A DNA stretch of 64,000 bases from contig CANJKZ010000142.1 of NCBI GenBank assembly GCA_947471745.1, positions 3,836,501 to 3,900,500 of the forward strand. Direction: 5' to 3'. A model generated the notes under the pieces. The model did not search any database. It had not been told where the DNA came from and saw only the letters and a program-made list of their open reading frames with translations. Shown piece by piece: positions 1 through 10,592 of this stretch. Position numbers and translations under genes: made by a program. Numbering within the stretch: position 1 is the first letter of the stretch; every line of letters begins with the position of its first letter. The stretch is from Closterium sp. Naga37s-1 (lineage: Eukaryota; Streptophyta; Zygnematophyceae; Desmidiales; Closteriaceae).

Positions 1-2
1 AG

Positions 3-281
3 AGGAATTATTTTATAGGGGGGCCGAGAAAGGAGGTGACGCCGTGGTTCGGCGGGGCCCTCAGCACCCCGACGTTTGACAATACCGGCACGATAAGATC
101 ATATGGGAACCGGCTGGAGAACGGGTCGACACTTCACGAGTTTGTTGGAACCGTGCCTGCTTTCAATCCCCCATATAAGCTGGCGCTCATGGAGCCTACA
201 GACATCATGAAGGACTTCATCATGCAGAATGCAGGGCCACAATTCCCAGATAGTGAGGCTTTGTCTGTGGGAGGTGGTTGA
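3..281 (+). CDS. 3' end of an unrecognised reading frame, open at the left window edge
   Basis: An open frame enters from the left edge and ends at a TGA at 279-281. The roughly 92 visible residues look protein-like: mixed composition, with aromatic, Gly and Pro residues spread evenly, ending in Ser-Val-Gly-Gly-Gly. The first possible in-frame start inside the window is only a GTG at 36, so the true start is probably upstream or in an earlier exon. I do not recognise the family. The gypsy element begins 134 bp downstream of the stop, so this is host sequence next to the insertion. It could be the last exon of a real gene or a chance open frame. Confidence 0.3.
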   Translation, partial: RNYFIGGPRKEVTPWFGGALSTPTFDNTGTIRSYGNRLENGSTLHEFVGTVPAFNPPYKLALMEPTDIMKDFIMQNAGPQFPDSEALSVGGG

Positions 282-415
282 GTGGGAGGGGCATGGGATC
301 ACTGGGGCAGTGTGGCTGCCCCTTGTTTTGTCAACACTCGCATATTAGGCCTGTTCATACTCATGAGTTGCATAATAATGTGTTGACAGTCGATAGCCTA
401 TCGTATGTTCATAAT

Positions 416-766
416 TGTAAGGAAAATTCCTTTTCCTTACTTCGCGTCCCTGCTCAGCGCGTACACCACTATTCCCGCCAACAGCACCCAACAGTAATCC
501 GTTACCACACGTAACACTCGCCTCGACACTGTTCCCGCCACTGTTCACGACGTGACCCAACCTCACGGTTCGGTTGGTAACCCGCGCTCCGGACCTCCGC
601 CTCGACAATTCCCAACCTCGGCGCCAGGCCCGTCGCGCACCCCAATTTCCACGCATTACCGTTACCACTGTAGTTTCGCTATAAATTCTTCGCTCATGCC
701 TTCGCTCATTGTACTCTTGCTTCGATAGTGCCATTCTCGTTCGCTCACTCCATTGCACTCGTAACA
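416..766 (+). repeat. gypsy 5' LTR
   Basis: It begins TGTAAGGAAAATT and ends CTCGTAACA. It matches the 3' LTR over its full 351 bp with about six substitutions. A TATA-like CTATAAATTC lies near 680 (CTATATATTC in the other copy) and is the likely promoter core for element transcription. Confidence 0.95.
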
Positions 767-767
767 C

Positions 768-781
768 TTGGTATTCAGAGC
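768..781 (+). other. gypsy primer-binding site (initiator-Met tRNA type)
   Basis: TTGGTATTCAGAGC starts two bases after the LTR. It matches the usual plant initiator-Met primer site TGGTATCAGAGC with one extra T, which may be a mutation in this copy. Confidence 0.8.
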
Positions 782-949
782 CTACGATCTCTTCTCGGAC
801 CGCAACCACACCTTCGCTTCCCCACTATCTCAATTTTTGGGGGGGGGTAGACGTCTCTCAGCGACACAGCACCGCCGCTCGTAGTGCTCTCTCGTAAGCA
901 CGCACGGCCACGACCGAGGCTCTCGCTGAGCTCGCCCGACACCCCCACG

Positions 950-2110
950 ATGGCCGAATTCAATCTCGCGACATTGACGCAGGAGCAACTCGACCGTCTC
1001 GTGCGCCAAGTTGAAGAATCGGCGCTCGAAATTGCGACGCTCACGGCGGAACGTGACTCCGCGCGTCAGCAATCTACGGTGAACGCACCAACAAATGCAC
1101 CTGCACAATCGGACGAGCCAATCATCATCTCGTCCGGTACACCAACACAACACGACAGCGTGGGACAGCGCTCAGGTGCAGCCAGTGATAGCGCCGCCCA
1201 AACAATGCCTGGCATGGGAGGAAACAAGGTCGCGCCAAGCCCGCGGGAGCCTCGCGAAGCCCGTCGGCACGTGGAGTTTGCGGTGACAAGTGGCGAACAG
1301 GCCATCATGGCACCAATGCCACTCAAGCCGCAACGCCCGCCCTGCTTCGACCCGAGTCAGCGTGGAGGTCCGACGGTTCAATCGTGGGTCTTCACGATGA
1401 ACGTCTTCTTCGACGCGAATTACATCGAGTCGGACGCAGCGAAGATTCGGTATGCCGTTTTGCTGCTAAGGGGCCCCGCCATGGACTGGTGGCGAGTCAT
1501 CGTGACGTCGCCACGCGCCTACGAGCCACCGTCGCAAGAGGAAGGGCCCACGGGTCCAGCTGTCACCTGGAGTTCATTCTGCGAGACCGCCCAATACAGC
1601 ACGTGGGATGCGTGGTGCGCAGGGCTTCGGGCGCGCTTCGAGCCGATCGCGGCTTCTATTTCGGCGCGTCAGAGATTTCGCACTTGGCGGCAGCTCGGGT
1701 CGGTTCAAGATTACACGAGCGGTTTTCTCGCACTTTGCGAGCAGGTCGGCTACATGCACGAAGCGGAGCGGGTGGACCGTTACGTTGGAGGGCTGAAGCC
1801 GGATATCTCGCACGAAATCATGCTGCGCGGACTCTCGAACTTCAACGAGATTCTCGCGCTCGCCGAGAAAATCGACATTCTACGCCGACCGAGACCGGGG
1901 TCCTACTACGGACATCGTCCTCGGGGACCGATCGAGCACGCCACTGTAAACGCTGTTGCGACGAATGCAGCTGCCGCGCCGTTTAAGGGGCGCTGCTTTG
2001 CTTGCAACAGGCCGGGCCATCGCAAGAGCGAATGCCCAGAGGAGCTGAGGCGCCGCGGAGCAGAGCAGGGGAGGGAGTCTCAGAGGCAGGGAAACGCCAG
2101 CAGTCAGTAG
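950..2110 (+). CDS. gag: gypsy Gag (capsid/nucleocapsid)
   Basis: A 386-residue Gag. The ATG at 950 ([13 protein letters not shown]...) is preferred over an in-frame upstream start at 884 because the leader before it looks non-coding. Residues ~125-330 carry the Trp-rich retrotransposon Gag pattern ([28 protein letters not shown]). A CCHC zinc knuckle, [14 protein letters not shown], follows near residues 349-362. The frame ends at a TAG at 2108-2110. The pol frame, open from 1987, overlaps its last 120 bases or so in the -1 register, so Gag-Pol would need a -1 frameshift. No stop or shift is visible in gag itself, so this part may still make protein. Confidence 0.88.
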   Translation: MAEFNLATLTQEQLDRLVRQVEESALEIATLTAERDSARQQSTVNAPTNAPAQSDEPIIISSGTPTQHDSVGQRSGAASDSAAQTMPGMGGNKVAPSPREPREARRHVEFAVTSGEQAIMAPMPLKPQRPPCFDPSQRGGPTVQSWVFTMNVFFDANYIESDAAKIRYAVLLLRGPAMDWWRVIVTSPRAYEPPSQEEGPTGPAVTWSSFCETAQYSTWDAWCAGLRARFEPIAASISARQRFRTWRQLGSVQDYTSGFLALCEQVGYMHEAERVDRYVGGLKPDISHEIMLRGLSNFNEILALAEKIDILRRPRPGSYYGHRPRGPIEHATVNAVATNAAAAPFKGRCFACNRPGHRKSECPEELRRRGAEQGRESQRQGNASSQ

Positions 2111-4284
2111 GAGTCGGGCCAACTACTAACGAGACTGCCTGCTCGCCCAACCACACCGACCCTCACCGAGTCACAGTACCGATTCACGCCATCGATCGGG
2201 CTCGGACGAATAAGGAGGGTACAGCGACGGATTGCCCAGTACTGATCCACGGGAAAATACAGGGAGCAGCAGTGAAGATATTTATCGACGGAGGAGCAAG
2301 CCACAGTTTAGTTAATACCGCAACCGCAAGGAAACTGCAACTGACACTTAGCCGGTGCTTACCAGAGATTGACGCACGCTTAGTTGACGGCACGCCGCTG
2401 GCCATACGGGAGAAGGTGGAAAGAGTAAAAGTTCGCTGCGGGGGAAACTTCGGGTTTAGACACGAAATGCTCGCGACGACACTGGATGGACACGACATTT
2501 TACTGGGACGTGATTGGCTGCGACGCTACAACCCGCGAATTGACTGGACGACAGGAAGCTGCACTGTGCGAAGTAGTGGAAACTGGGTCGAACTACCCCG
2601 CTGGCAGTCGCCTGAGTCTTCAACGGTCCACGTCAACGCCATCACGATGAAACGGGCAGTCGCCGCTGGAGCTGACGTGTACGCAGTGGACATTGCAGTA
2701 GTAGGAGAAGCAGAGCAGCCGAACGATTTTCAGAAACGGTTAGCCGCAGTACCACCCGAACTACAGGAGCTGTTGAAACGGTACCCGGGGATTTTTCCCG
2801 ACGACTTACCGGAAGGGCTGCCACCTCAGCGGGCGCATGACCATAGGATAGAGTTAGAACCGGGGGCACAGCCAACTGTACAGCGCCAGTTCAGACTGAC
2901 ACAGCCCGAGCTCAACGAACTGAGGAAGCAGTTAGATTATCTGTTAGAGAAGCAATTTATCAGGCCGAGTTCGTCACCGTTCGCCGCACCGATACTGTTC
3001 ACGCCGAAAAAAGACGGAGGATTTCGCATGTGCATCAATTACCGAGCGCTCAACAGGGTAACAGTCAAGTCGCGGTACCCCATTCCCCGCGCGGACGAAC
3101 TGATCGACGAGCTGCGAACAGCAAGGGTTTTTTCGAAAATAGATTTACGATGAGGTTACCATCAGATTAGGGTCGAACCATCGGACTGCGCCAAAACCGC
3201 TTTCAGGACTAGGTACGGGTCGTTCGAGTATACGGTGATGCCATTCGGGCTGACCAACGCACCGGCGACATTTCAGATGACCATGAACGAGGCGTTTAGG
3301 CCACTTTTAGATAAATGCGTGATAGTTTACCTCGATGACATCCTTGTTTACAGTCGTGACAGGCAGCAGCACTTAGCGGATCTGGAAGCAGTTTTTCAGA
3401 TTTTAGATAAGCATCGGTTACTGACCAAAGGTTCTAAGTGCGAGTTTTTTCAGGACAGGCTAGAGTTTTTGGGGCACGTTATTTCGGAGGCTGGGGTTGA
3501 GATTGACCCAAAGAAGCTGGACACTGTCAAAGCCTGGCACCCCCCGACGAATATCACGGAGCTGCAGAGTTTTTTGGGGTTTGTTAATTACGTCCGTCGG
3601 TTCGTCCCCGACATGGCTCGCTTAACAGCCCCACTGACGGATCTGCTGCGGAAGGGGGTCGCTTTTACGTGGGGGGAGAAAGAGCATGCTGCCTTTTCTG
3701 CCCTGAAAAATGTTCTCTGCTCACCGCCCGTCCTGCACATCGCCGACCCACACCGCCCATTCGAAGTAGTTACCGACGCAAGTGACATCGCCATCGGAGC
3801 CGTACTGCTACAGGATTTCGGCAACGGCCTACAGCCCATCGCATACGAGTCACGAAAACTGCATCCGCCCGAGAAAAATTACCCGATACACGACCGCGAA
3901 ATGTTTGCGATCGTGCACGCGTTCAAGGTATGGCGCTGTTACTTGACCGGGGCGGACGTGACAGTACGGACAGTCCATAAATCACTACAGTATCTTCGCG
4001 CACAGCCACACCTCAACCCACGACAGATTCGCTGGCTCGATTTCCTCGAGTCAAACTTCCACTACACGGTCACCTACAAAAGGGAGCATCCAACATAGCT
4101 GACGCACTGACCCGCCCCACTGCCCAAATCCACGCGATACTACTCGCCCAGACCAGCCCGCTACTGACAGGACTATTTACCCACGGGTATCAAACGGACC
4201 CATTCTTCACAGGAGGAAATTCGCAGCAGTTCGCAGCAGCCAAGGGAGTCTATAACGTAAAAGCCGGGACCGACCGCATCTGGG
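1987..4284 (+). pseudogene. pol: gypsy Pol, first part: protease, reverse transcriptase, RNase H (broken)
   Basis: This frame is -1 relative to gag. It has an aspartic protease motif FIDGGAS near 2280, then reverse transcriptase with [24 protein letters not shown] and the catalytic YLDD near 3330. RNase H follows with VVTDASD near 3770 and EMFAIVHAF near 3900. Two lesions are visible. A TGA at 3151-3153 sits just after FSKIDLR, where the frame then resumes as GYHQIRV. A one-base shift near 4083 follows YKR; the family sequence GASNIADALTRP is read in the next register. The coding then runs to 4284, where copia element A is inserted, and continues at 11837. Confidence 0.9.
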
Positions 4285-4420
4285 TGAGAAGAATGAAGAA
4301 CGAGGATGAATGAACTATGAATGAGGTGAGTACATATAGAAAACCCTAATTGGGTTGTACCCCATATGGGATACCCCACTATAGCCTACACAACAGCATA
4401 AGCTATATAATGTTCTGACA
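4285..4420 (-). repeat. copia A 3' LTR (left end on the + strand)
   Basis: 136 bp, reading TGTCAGAACATT... to ...CTTCTCA on the minus strand. It differs at two bases from the copy at 11696-11831. It is very short for an element of 7.5 kb. Confidence 0.95.
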
Positions 4421-4600
4421 CACCCCCATAGGCAAAGTGGGGGAGAACAAGGGGTCACAAGACCAGTCAAGCAAAGCAGAGCAAGCTCAGGGTGGATCAC
4501 AACGTCACCACACAGTCCGAGCACAACGACAAGGCCACAAGGCCAGTTCACATGCAGGAGTACACATATATATATAGAGCTAGACAAGCAAGAGCAGGTA
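4421..4600 (-). other. copia A polypurine tract and 3' untranslated segment
   Basis: On the minus strand, CTATGGGGGTG directly abuts the 3' LTR and is the likely plus-strand primer. The next 150 bases or so (CCACTTTGCC..., CTTGTGACC..., GATCCACCCTGAGCTTGC) are clearly shared with elements C (about 57060-57206) and D (57775-57915), although the adjoining LTRs differ much more. Confidence 0.75.
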
Positions 4601-4625
4601 TATATATGTGACAGTACAAGTAAGG

Positions 4626-7600
4626 TCAAGAGGAGAGCAAGTGAGGCAAGACAGGTACAAGACCCAGCTGAGTGCAGAAGCGCTGATGGTCACAAGGCGC
4701 AAGTGCCTTGGTGAACACATCAGCAGTGTTGGCCTGAGAGGCCACGTACGCAAGTCGCAACTGACCACGCTGCTGCAGCTCACGAGCAAGAAAGTAACGG
4801 AGAGCAATGTGCTTCGTTCTGTGCTCCAAGCGCTGCTCTCGACACAAGGCCAGCATGGCCTTGTTGTCTACGTACAGCACTGGAGGAGAACGAGGCGGCT
4901 CTCCAAGGTCAGTCAGCAGGTAGGTGAGCCAGCGAAGCTCCTGTGCAGCCATGGCCCCGGCGTAGATCTCAGCCTCACAACTGGAGCCGAGAACAGAGGA
5001 CGAGCGAGTAGCTCGCCACGAGACAGAGCCGGAACCAAGACTGAAGGTGTAACCCTGCGACGACCGCTGCGTAGCCTGGTCGTCAGCCCAAGAAGCGTCC
5101 GCGTGCCCAGTGAGGACCACTGGACTCCGCCCTCCAAGCACTAGTCCCATGCCCGACGTACTGCACAAGTATCGCAACACCCTCTTCGCTGCAGCCATGT
5201 GCTCTGGTCGGTGTCTCCCAGGAGCAACATAGCGTGCAAGAATGCTAAGAGGGTATGCAAGGTCAGGTCGTGTGCAGGTCATCAGGTACATGAGGCAGCC
5301 AACAAGCTCTGGATACGGGCCACTCGACTCTACGGACTCATCCGAAGGCAGAGCTGAGAGTGAGTGGCGAGTAGGCAGAGGAGTGGCCTGAGGCGAGGAG
5401 TACGTGAAGCCGAAGCGCTGAAGGACCTGCTGCACCATGTGTGACTGAGTCAGGGTAATGGTGCGGCGTGCTCTGTCCCGGGTGATCTGCAAGCCAAGGT
5501 AGCTGCGCAGTTCACCCAGGTCTGTGCACGTGTGTCTCTTCTGCAGCTCGGACTTCACGTGGGCGAGTCCAGCAGTGTCAGCTGTGGCAAAGACCAAGTC
5601 GTCGACGTACACGAGGATGTAGAACGGCGGCAGAGAGGTGTCGGTGCGTAGAAACAGCGACGGGTCGGCAGTAGAAGGAGCAAACCCAAGAGCCGCAAGC
5701 GTAGTCCTCAGTGTGTCGTGCCACTCACGTGGCGCCTGGCGGAGACCGTAGACTGGACGCCGGAGACTCCACTGGGTACCAGGAGGGAAAGACCCAGTGA
5801 AGCCAAGTGGGCGGCGCAGCCAGATCTCCTCGTGCAGGCTGCCCTGCAAGAAAGCAGTGCTGAAGTCGAGAGAGTGCAGCTCGTAGTCACGGTGAGCAGC
5901 AACGTGTAGCAGCACCCGAAGAGTGGTCATCTTCGGGGTGGGGGAGAAGGTCTGAAAGTAGTCAACTCCCTGTCGCTGACTGAAGCCACGAGCCACGTAA
6001 CGTGCCTTGAAGACAGGCGGAGAACCCGGCGGCCGCTTCACCCTGAAGATCCACATGCCACTGACGATGTTCGCCCCAAGAGGGGGGACAGCGTCAACGT
6101 AGGTGCCTGTGGACTTCCAGGAAGCCATCTCTGCATCCATAGCTGCCTGCCACTGAGAGGAGTAGGGACCCTCTATCGCCTCCGCGTAAGAGCGCGGAGT
6201 CGGGATGTCAAGTGCATCCGGGTCTCCCTCAGGGGTAAGCAGTACGGACACGAGATGAGGTGAAGCAGCTGCCAGACACTGGAACTCCTCCTGCCTGTCC
6301 TCAAGGACGTCCGTGCCAAGGGCACACTCACCCCCGACTGACGGAGGACAGGCAGACCCAGACTCAGCGACAAGACTAGCAGCGTAGTCTAGGCGACAGC
6401 GAGCAGCAAAGTCGACGAGCTCAGTAACTAGGGCAGACGCAGCAGTAGACTCGAAGGAAGGGTCAGTGACGACAGTAGCAAGGAGACGCGTGACAGTAGG
6501 ACTGGCAGCACGAAGAGAGTCCGACGCAGGGTCGGGAAGAGCAGGAAGAGAGGACTCAGGAGGAGAAGGCAAAGGGGCACGCAGAGGAGCAGTAGACGGA
6601 CGCAGAGACATCCTGTGCGTGCCAGGGACAGGAGGAGGACGCTGACGCGAACCACGACCACTAGCGCGAGCAGCACGGACAGGCGACGCAGGGCGAGACG
6701 CAGGCTCACGACGCTCAGTAAGACCTCCAGTAGGACCAGTGTAGGGAGAAGGAGCAGGCAAAGGGGAGGTAGGCTGTAGCAGTGACCGCGACGGGACAGG
6801 CTGTGGACCCTCCAAGAGAGGAGGAGGACCAGGAGAGGGCGGAAGACCAAGAACCTGCTGCAGGAGTGGAACGAAGTACGGTCGAGGCCGCGTAGCTACG
6901 CCAGAAACAGCAGGGACAGCACCAGTACCCCCAGCAGGAGCACCCGCTCCAGCAGCACCTCCAGTAGCTCCAGAACCTCGAGCAACACCAGGAGCACCCC
7001 CAGCAGGACCGCCAGTGGTAGTCTCAGCGCCAACACCCTCAGCAGCACCAGCTCCAGTCGAACCCGCAGGCCCAGCAGCTCCAGTACTCCCAGTACGAGC
7101 ACCTCCGGGACCCGCAACAGCAGCACCCTCAGTAGCCGACGAACCTCCAGCACCAGCAGCACGGCTCCAGCGCCGGGCAAACCACTCGCGCAGCTCCTGT
7201 GGAGAGAGTGGCTCCCGGCGAGACAAAGCACGCGTAGAAACTCGAGGCGGAGGACCTCCAGGCGCAGCACTCCCAGGTCCAGCACCCCCAGGCAAAGCAC
7301 CCCCAGGCGTAGCACCCCCACACTCAGCACCCCCAGGCTCAGCACCCCCAGGCTCAGCACCCCCAGGCTCAGCACCCCCAGGCTCAGCACCCCCAGACTC
7401 AGCACCCCCAGACTCAGCACCCCCAGGCTCAGCACCCCCAGGCCCAGCACCCCCAGGCCCAGCACCCCCAGGCTCAGCACCCCCAGCAGTACCAGAGTCA
7501 CCAGTGACCTCGACAGGCTCGACTGCGTCTACCTGGGACACACCTGAAGGGGCAGGACCCTGAGGGGGGAGGGGGTCTACCGGGGGGGGACCTGGTACAA

Positions 7601-10592
7601 GGAAGAGCGGGGGCGGGGGGGGGGACGGAGTGCGGTAGGGGAAGAGGCGGTAGTAGGGTACCGACTCGTCGAACGTGACGTCCTGAGAGGACAGAACACG
7701 GCGAGAGGTGGGGTGGTAGAACTGCCACCCAGGCGCGTCTGGGGGGAACCCCAGGAAGACGCAAGGAGCAGCACGAGGGGACAGTTTGTCCGCAGACAAG
7801 TCGCGGACAAACGCCCGAGATCCCCAGACCCGGAACGCCGACGCATCGCCCACCTTCCCGGTCCACAGCAAGGCTGGGGAGGTCTCCGGCCTGGAGACCC
7901 TGGGGTGAAGGTTGATCTGACGTGCCGCGTACCTCACCGCAAACGGCCACAGAAAATGGGGGGCAGCCGCATGCATCATAGACGTACGAGCGACGTCCAT
8001 GACCATGCCAATGCGGCGCTCAGCAATCCCATTTTGCTGCGGAGAGTCCGGGAGCGTGAAGGTCTGACGGATGCCTCGTGCACGACAGTAGGCTCGCAGA
8101 AGGCCAGAGGAGAACTCTCCGCCTCTGTCCGAGTGTAGACGCAGAACAGGAAAGTCGGAGCCAAAGCTCTGCCTGAGCTGGAGACGAGCTGCGCGGATCC
8201 AGTCGATCAGCACCTCAGTGACATCACCCTTGCCGCGCAAGGGGAAGACTGCGGTGTAACGCGAGTAGTCGTCAACAACGAGCAGGAAGTAGCGCTCGTG
8301 ACCCTGCCCACGGACGCGGGCTGGGCCCCACACGTCCATGTGGAGCGTCTGCAACGGGGCCTCTGTCGGAGGAAACTGGGAGGAGTGAGGGGCAGCACGC
8401 TGGCGCCCCTCGACACAGGGGACACAGGTAGGGCCAGGGCCCTGAGGAAGGGGAGGGAGGGACCGGGGGAGACCAGACACTAGAAGACGGGAGGCCATGC
8501 CTCTGAGCCGAAGCAGAGAGGGGTGACCAAGACGGTGGTGCCAGAGAAGAGTCTCGTGAGACAGGAGACGACAAGAACAGGGGGCAGACTCAGGACTAGA
8601 CCTGGACGCAGCAGCAAACACCTGACCCGACGAAGCGACTCTACCAGACTCAGTAACGGGAGGAGACGCAGTGGTCAGTGTGTACAGGCTCGACCCCGGC
8701 TGACGGGTAAACGTAGCCAGGTGTCGGCCTGTGCTAGCCTCTGTACAGTGCGTCACCCGCTGACGCGCAGGAGTGAACTGGTGTACACCCGCATCCTGTA
8801 GGTCAGCACCACTCACCAGGTTCGTAGAGAACGAGGGGAGGTAGAGACCAGACAGGGTGCCAGAGGGAGCCGCCGGACACGGGAGGACTGTGGAGAAGCG
8901 AGACAGGACAGGACCCCCAGAGGGGTCAGCCAGAGACACTGCAACCGGTCGACTCAGCGGTGTGAGTGTGGTGCGGTCCCTAAAGAAGGAGCGAGACGCC
9001 CCAGAGTCAAGGGTGAAGGTGAGGGAGGCCGAAGCCGACGTAGTACCTGAGAGCGCAGACTCACCAGTACCTGAGGACGCAGACACACGAGCACCTAGGG
9101 CAGCAGCGTCGCAAGCACCTAGGGCAGCAGCCTCACCAGGACCTAGAGCAGCAGTCCCAATACCCGGATCGGGCGGGAAACACCGGTAACAGTCACCCTC
9201 ATCACTAATAGACACAGCATACATGGCAGAGAGAATAGCATCAAAGTCAAGATCATAGATGGCAACACCCGCCCTGGACAGGTCACCCCAACGAGGGATC
9301 TCTGAGGCCTCCGGGAACTGGTGACGCCACGCGTCCGTCAGGCGGCCAAAGCAGCGCTGAGTGGGGTGGGGACCCCCACACTGCTCACCCGCACGGTCGC
9401 CGGTGCGCAAAACGTAGGAGCACGGACCAAAACCCCCACCTCGCTGACGCGCAGTGTACCACTCACGAAGCTGCTGAGGGGACAAGGTGTCACGACCACG
9501 CTGCTGCTGCTGGCGCGAGCCACCACCGGAGCCACTCCTCTGCGAAGACCCGCGACCAGCACCACCTCCACCCCCGCCGCCTCCTCCGCCTCCGCCGCCT
9601 CCGCTACTGCCGCCGCCTCCACCTCCGCCTCCGCCGCCGCCACCTCCGCCACCCCCGCTCCCACTGCCACCGCCGCCGACACCTCCGCCTCCACTGCCGC
9701 CACCGACTCCTCCACCCCCACCTCCACTCCCACCGCCACCCCCACTCCCCCCACTGCCGCCACCTCCACCTCCACCGCCCCCGCTCGCTCCTCCAGCGCC
9801 CTTGCCCCCCTTGCCCTTGCCAGAGCGGCGTCTCCCACTAGGGGCAGACGCCACACCGACCGACTCAAGACCAAGGAGGTCGGCCGCAGCAGCAGAGGCA
9901 ACAGAGGGCAGAAGGGGGGAGGGGGAACACCCCTCAAAGATGGGGGTGCGCGGGTCACCACGAGAGGCCCCTACAGCGACTATGCTCTTCTCGGCCGCTA
10001 GGAGGGACTTCTCGAGGAGGTCAACAGTGAGAGTGGTGGGACAGACAGAGAGAAAGTGGTCCCTGACTACGCGAAGGGAGTCAGGAAGGCGAGTGACTAT
10101 GTAGTAAAGAGTGATGTACATGGGGGGGGGGTGCTTGGCGCAGAAGTCAGCAGGGAGTGCAGCGCGGTAGCGAGTGTCACTAGTGCGGAGGTGCGTAATG
10201 AGGTCAGCGACTGTGGGAAAGGCAGCAAGGTCAGGAAAGAGGTACGGTAGCATGAGACGGCTCAGTGCAGCAGTGGCAGGGGAGGAGTAGCGCGCAACTA
10301 CAGCGTCGTACAAGGTCTGAGCACTCTTGTACTGACTAAAGTGTGCACGCTCGGAGGTAGGGAGGTGGCGACGCACAGCAAGACGTGCAGCAGCGTCGCA
10401 CGTGGCCCACTGGGAGCGAACAGTGGCGTCGGCGTCAGCAGCAGGGGCAGTGGAGGCGCCAGAGGTGAGGTCAAAGAGAGAGAGACCATCTGCCCTATCG
10501 CACTGTAAGAACAGCTGCAGGTCATCCACCCAGACCTCAAAGTCAATGGCCCGACCCTCAGCGTCAAAGACTAGAACACTAGGGGTAGCCAT
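4626..10592 (-). CDS. gag-pol: copia A Gag-Pol polyprotein
   Basis: One open frame of 1,988 residues. The ATG at 10592 (MATPSVLVFDAEG) is chosen because the sister element C starts at the same residue; an in-frame upstream Met exists. Order: Gag of the UBN2/copia type (residues ~1-230), a long Gly/Ser tract (about 9544-9800), an atypical CX13CX3HX4C motif (CSYVLRTGDRAGEQC...H...C), aspartic protease FTLDSGAS (about 9004), and the integrase zinc domain WHHRLGHP...CVPC. The integrase core follows with HMDVWGP, LHSDRGGEF and QQNGIAERR (the D, D, E residues), then a variable Gly-Ala-Glu-Pro repeat linker (7255-7490). Reverse transcriptase has VYVDDLV (about 5596), and RNase H has GHADASWADD...EAEIYAG and ends ANTADVFTKAL. 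All catalytic residues that I can check are present. Confidence 0.93.
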   Translation of the reverse strand: MATPSVLVFDAEGRAIDFEVWVDDLQLFLQCDRADGLSLFDLTSGASTAPAADADATVRSQWATCDAAARLAVRRHLPTSERAHFSQYKSAQTLYDAVVARYSSPATAALSRLMLPYLFPDLAAFPTVADLITHLRTSDTRYRAALPADFCAKHPPPMYITLYYIVTRLPDSLRVVRDHFLSVCPTTLTVDLLEKSLLAAEKSIVAVGASRGDPRTPIFEGCSPSPLLPSVASAAAADLLGLESVGVASAPSGRRRSGKGKGGKGAGGASGGGGGGGGGSGGSGGGGGSGGGGGGVGGGSGGGGVGGGGSGSGGGGGGGGGGGGGGGGSSGGGGGGGGGGGGGGAGRGSSQRSGSGGGSRQQQQRGRDTLSPQQLREWYTARQRGGGFGPCSYVLRTGDRAGEQCGGPHPTQRCFGRLTDAWRHQFPEASEIPRWGDLSRAGVAIYDLDFDAILSAMYAVSISDEGDCYRCFPPDPGIGTAALGPGEAAALGACDAAALGARVSASSGTGESALSGTTSASASLTFTLDSGASRSFFRDRTTLTPLSRPVAVSLADPSGGPVLSRFSTVLPCPAAPSGTLSGLYLPSFSTNLVSGADLQDAGVHQFTPARQRVTHCTEASTGRHLATFTRQPGSSLYTLTTASPPVTESGRVASSGQVFAAASRSSPESAPCSCRLLSHETLLWHHRLGHPSLLRLRGMASRLLVSGLPRSLPPLPQGPGPTCVPCVEGRQRAAPHSSQFPPTEAPLQTLHMDVWGPARVRGQGHERYFLLVVDDYSRYTAVFPLRGKGDVTEVLIDWIRAARLQLRQSFGSDFPVLRLHSDRGGEFSSGLLRAYCRARGIRQTFTLPDSPQQNGIAERRIGMVMDVARTSMMHAAAPHFLWPFAVRYAARQINLHPRVSRPETSPALLWTGKVGDASAFRVWGSRAFVRDLSADKLSPRAAPCVFLGFPPDAPGWQFYHPTSRRVLSSQDVTFDESVPYYRLFPYRTPSPPPPPLFLVPGPPPVDPLPPQGPAPSGVSQVDAVEPVEVTGDSGTAGGAEPGGAGPGGAGPGGAEPGGAESGGAESGGAEPGGAEPGGAEPGGAEPGGAECGGATPGGALPGGAGPGSAAPGGPPPRVSTRALSRREPLSPQELREWFARRWSRAAGAGGSSATEGAAVAGPGGARTGSTGAAGPAGSTGAGAAEGVGAETTTGGPAGGAPGVARGSGATGGAAGAGAPAGGTGAVPAVSGVATRPRPYFVPLLQQVLGLPPSPGPPPLLEGPQPVPSRSLLQPTSPLPAPSPYTGPTGGLTERREPASRPASPVRAARASGRGSRQRPPPVPGTHRMSLRPSTAPLRAPLPSPPESSLPALPDPASDSLRAASPTVTRLLATVVTDPSFESTAASALVTELVDFAARCRLDYAASLVAESGSACPPSVGGECALGTDVLEDRQEEFQCLAAASPHLVSVLLTPEGDPDALDIPTPRSYAEAIEGPYSSQWQAAMDAEMASWKSTGTYVDAVPPLGANIVSGMWIFRVKRPPGSPPVFKARYVARGFSQRQGVDYFQTFSPTPKMTTLRVLLHVAAHRDYELHSLDFSTAFLQGSLHEEIWLRRPLGFTGSFPPGTQWSLRRPVYGLRQAPREWHDTLRTTLAALGFAPSTADPSLFLRTDTSLPPFYILVYVDDLVFATADTAGLAHVKSELQKRHTCTDLGELRSYLGLQITRDRARRTITLTQSHMVQQVLQRFGFTYSSPQATPLPTRHSLSALPSDESVESSGPYPELVGCLMYLMTCTRPDLAYPLSILARYVAPGRHRPEHMAAAKRVLRYLCSTSGMGLVLGGRSPVVLTGHADASWADDQATQRSSQGYTFSLGSGSVSWRATRSSSVLGSSCEAEIYAGAMAAQELRWLTYLLTDLGEPPRSPPVLYVDNKAMLALCREQRLEHRTKHIALRYFLARELQQRGQLRLAYVASQANTADVFTKALAPCDHQRFCTQLGLVPVLPHLLSS
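7255..7492 (-). repeat. 15-bp tandem repeats encoding a Gly-Gly-Ala-Glu-Pro linker in copia A
   Basis: On the + strand, about 15 units of CCCCCAGGCTCAGCA with point variants. They encode repeating GGAEP/GGAES residues between integrase and reverse transcriptase. Element C has the same linker with a different copy number and mix (GATPGGAEP), so the array expands and contracts without breaking frame. Confidence 0.85.
9544..9805 (-). repeat. Gly-rich Gag tract of copia A
   Basis: On the + strand a CCX-rich run (CCACCTCCGCCTCC-like) encodes about 85 nearly uninterrupted glycines with scattered Ser and Val. Codons vary among GGC, GGA, GGT and GGG, so it is not one pure microsatellite. The same tract is present in C (51815-52015) and D (about 61735-61890). 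Confidence 0.85.

Noticed and set aside
9321-10104. Long + strand frames rich in Pro/Thr opposite the copia A Gag
   Set aside because: They are reverse-strand readings of the Gly tract; the minus-strand frame carries all recognisable domains.
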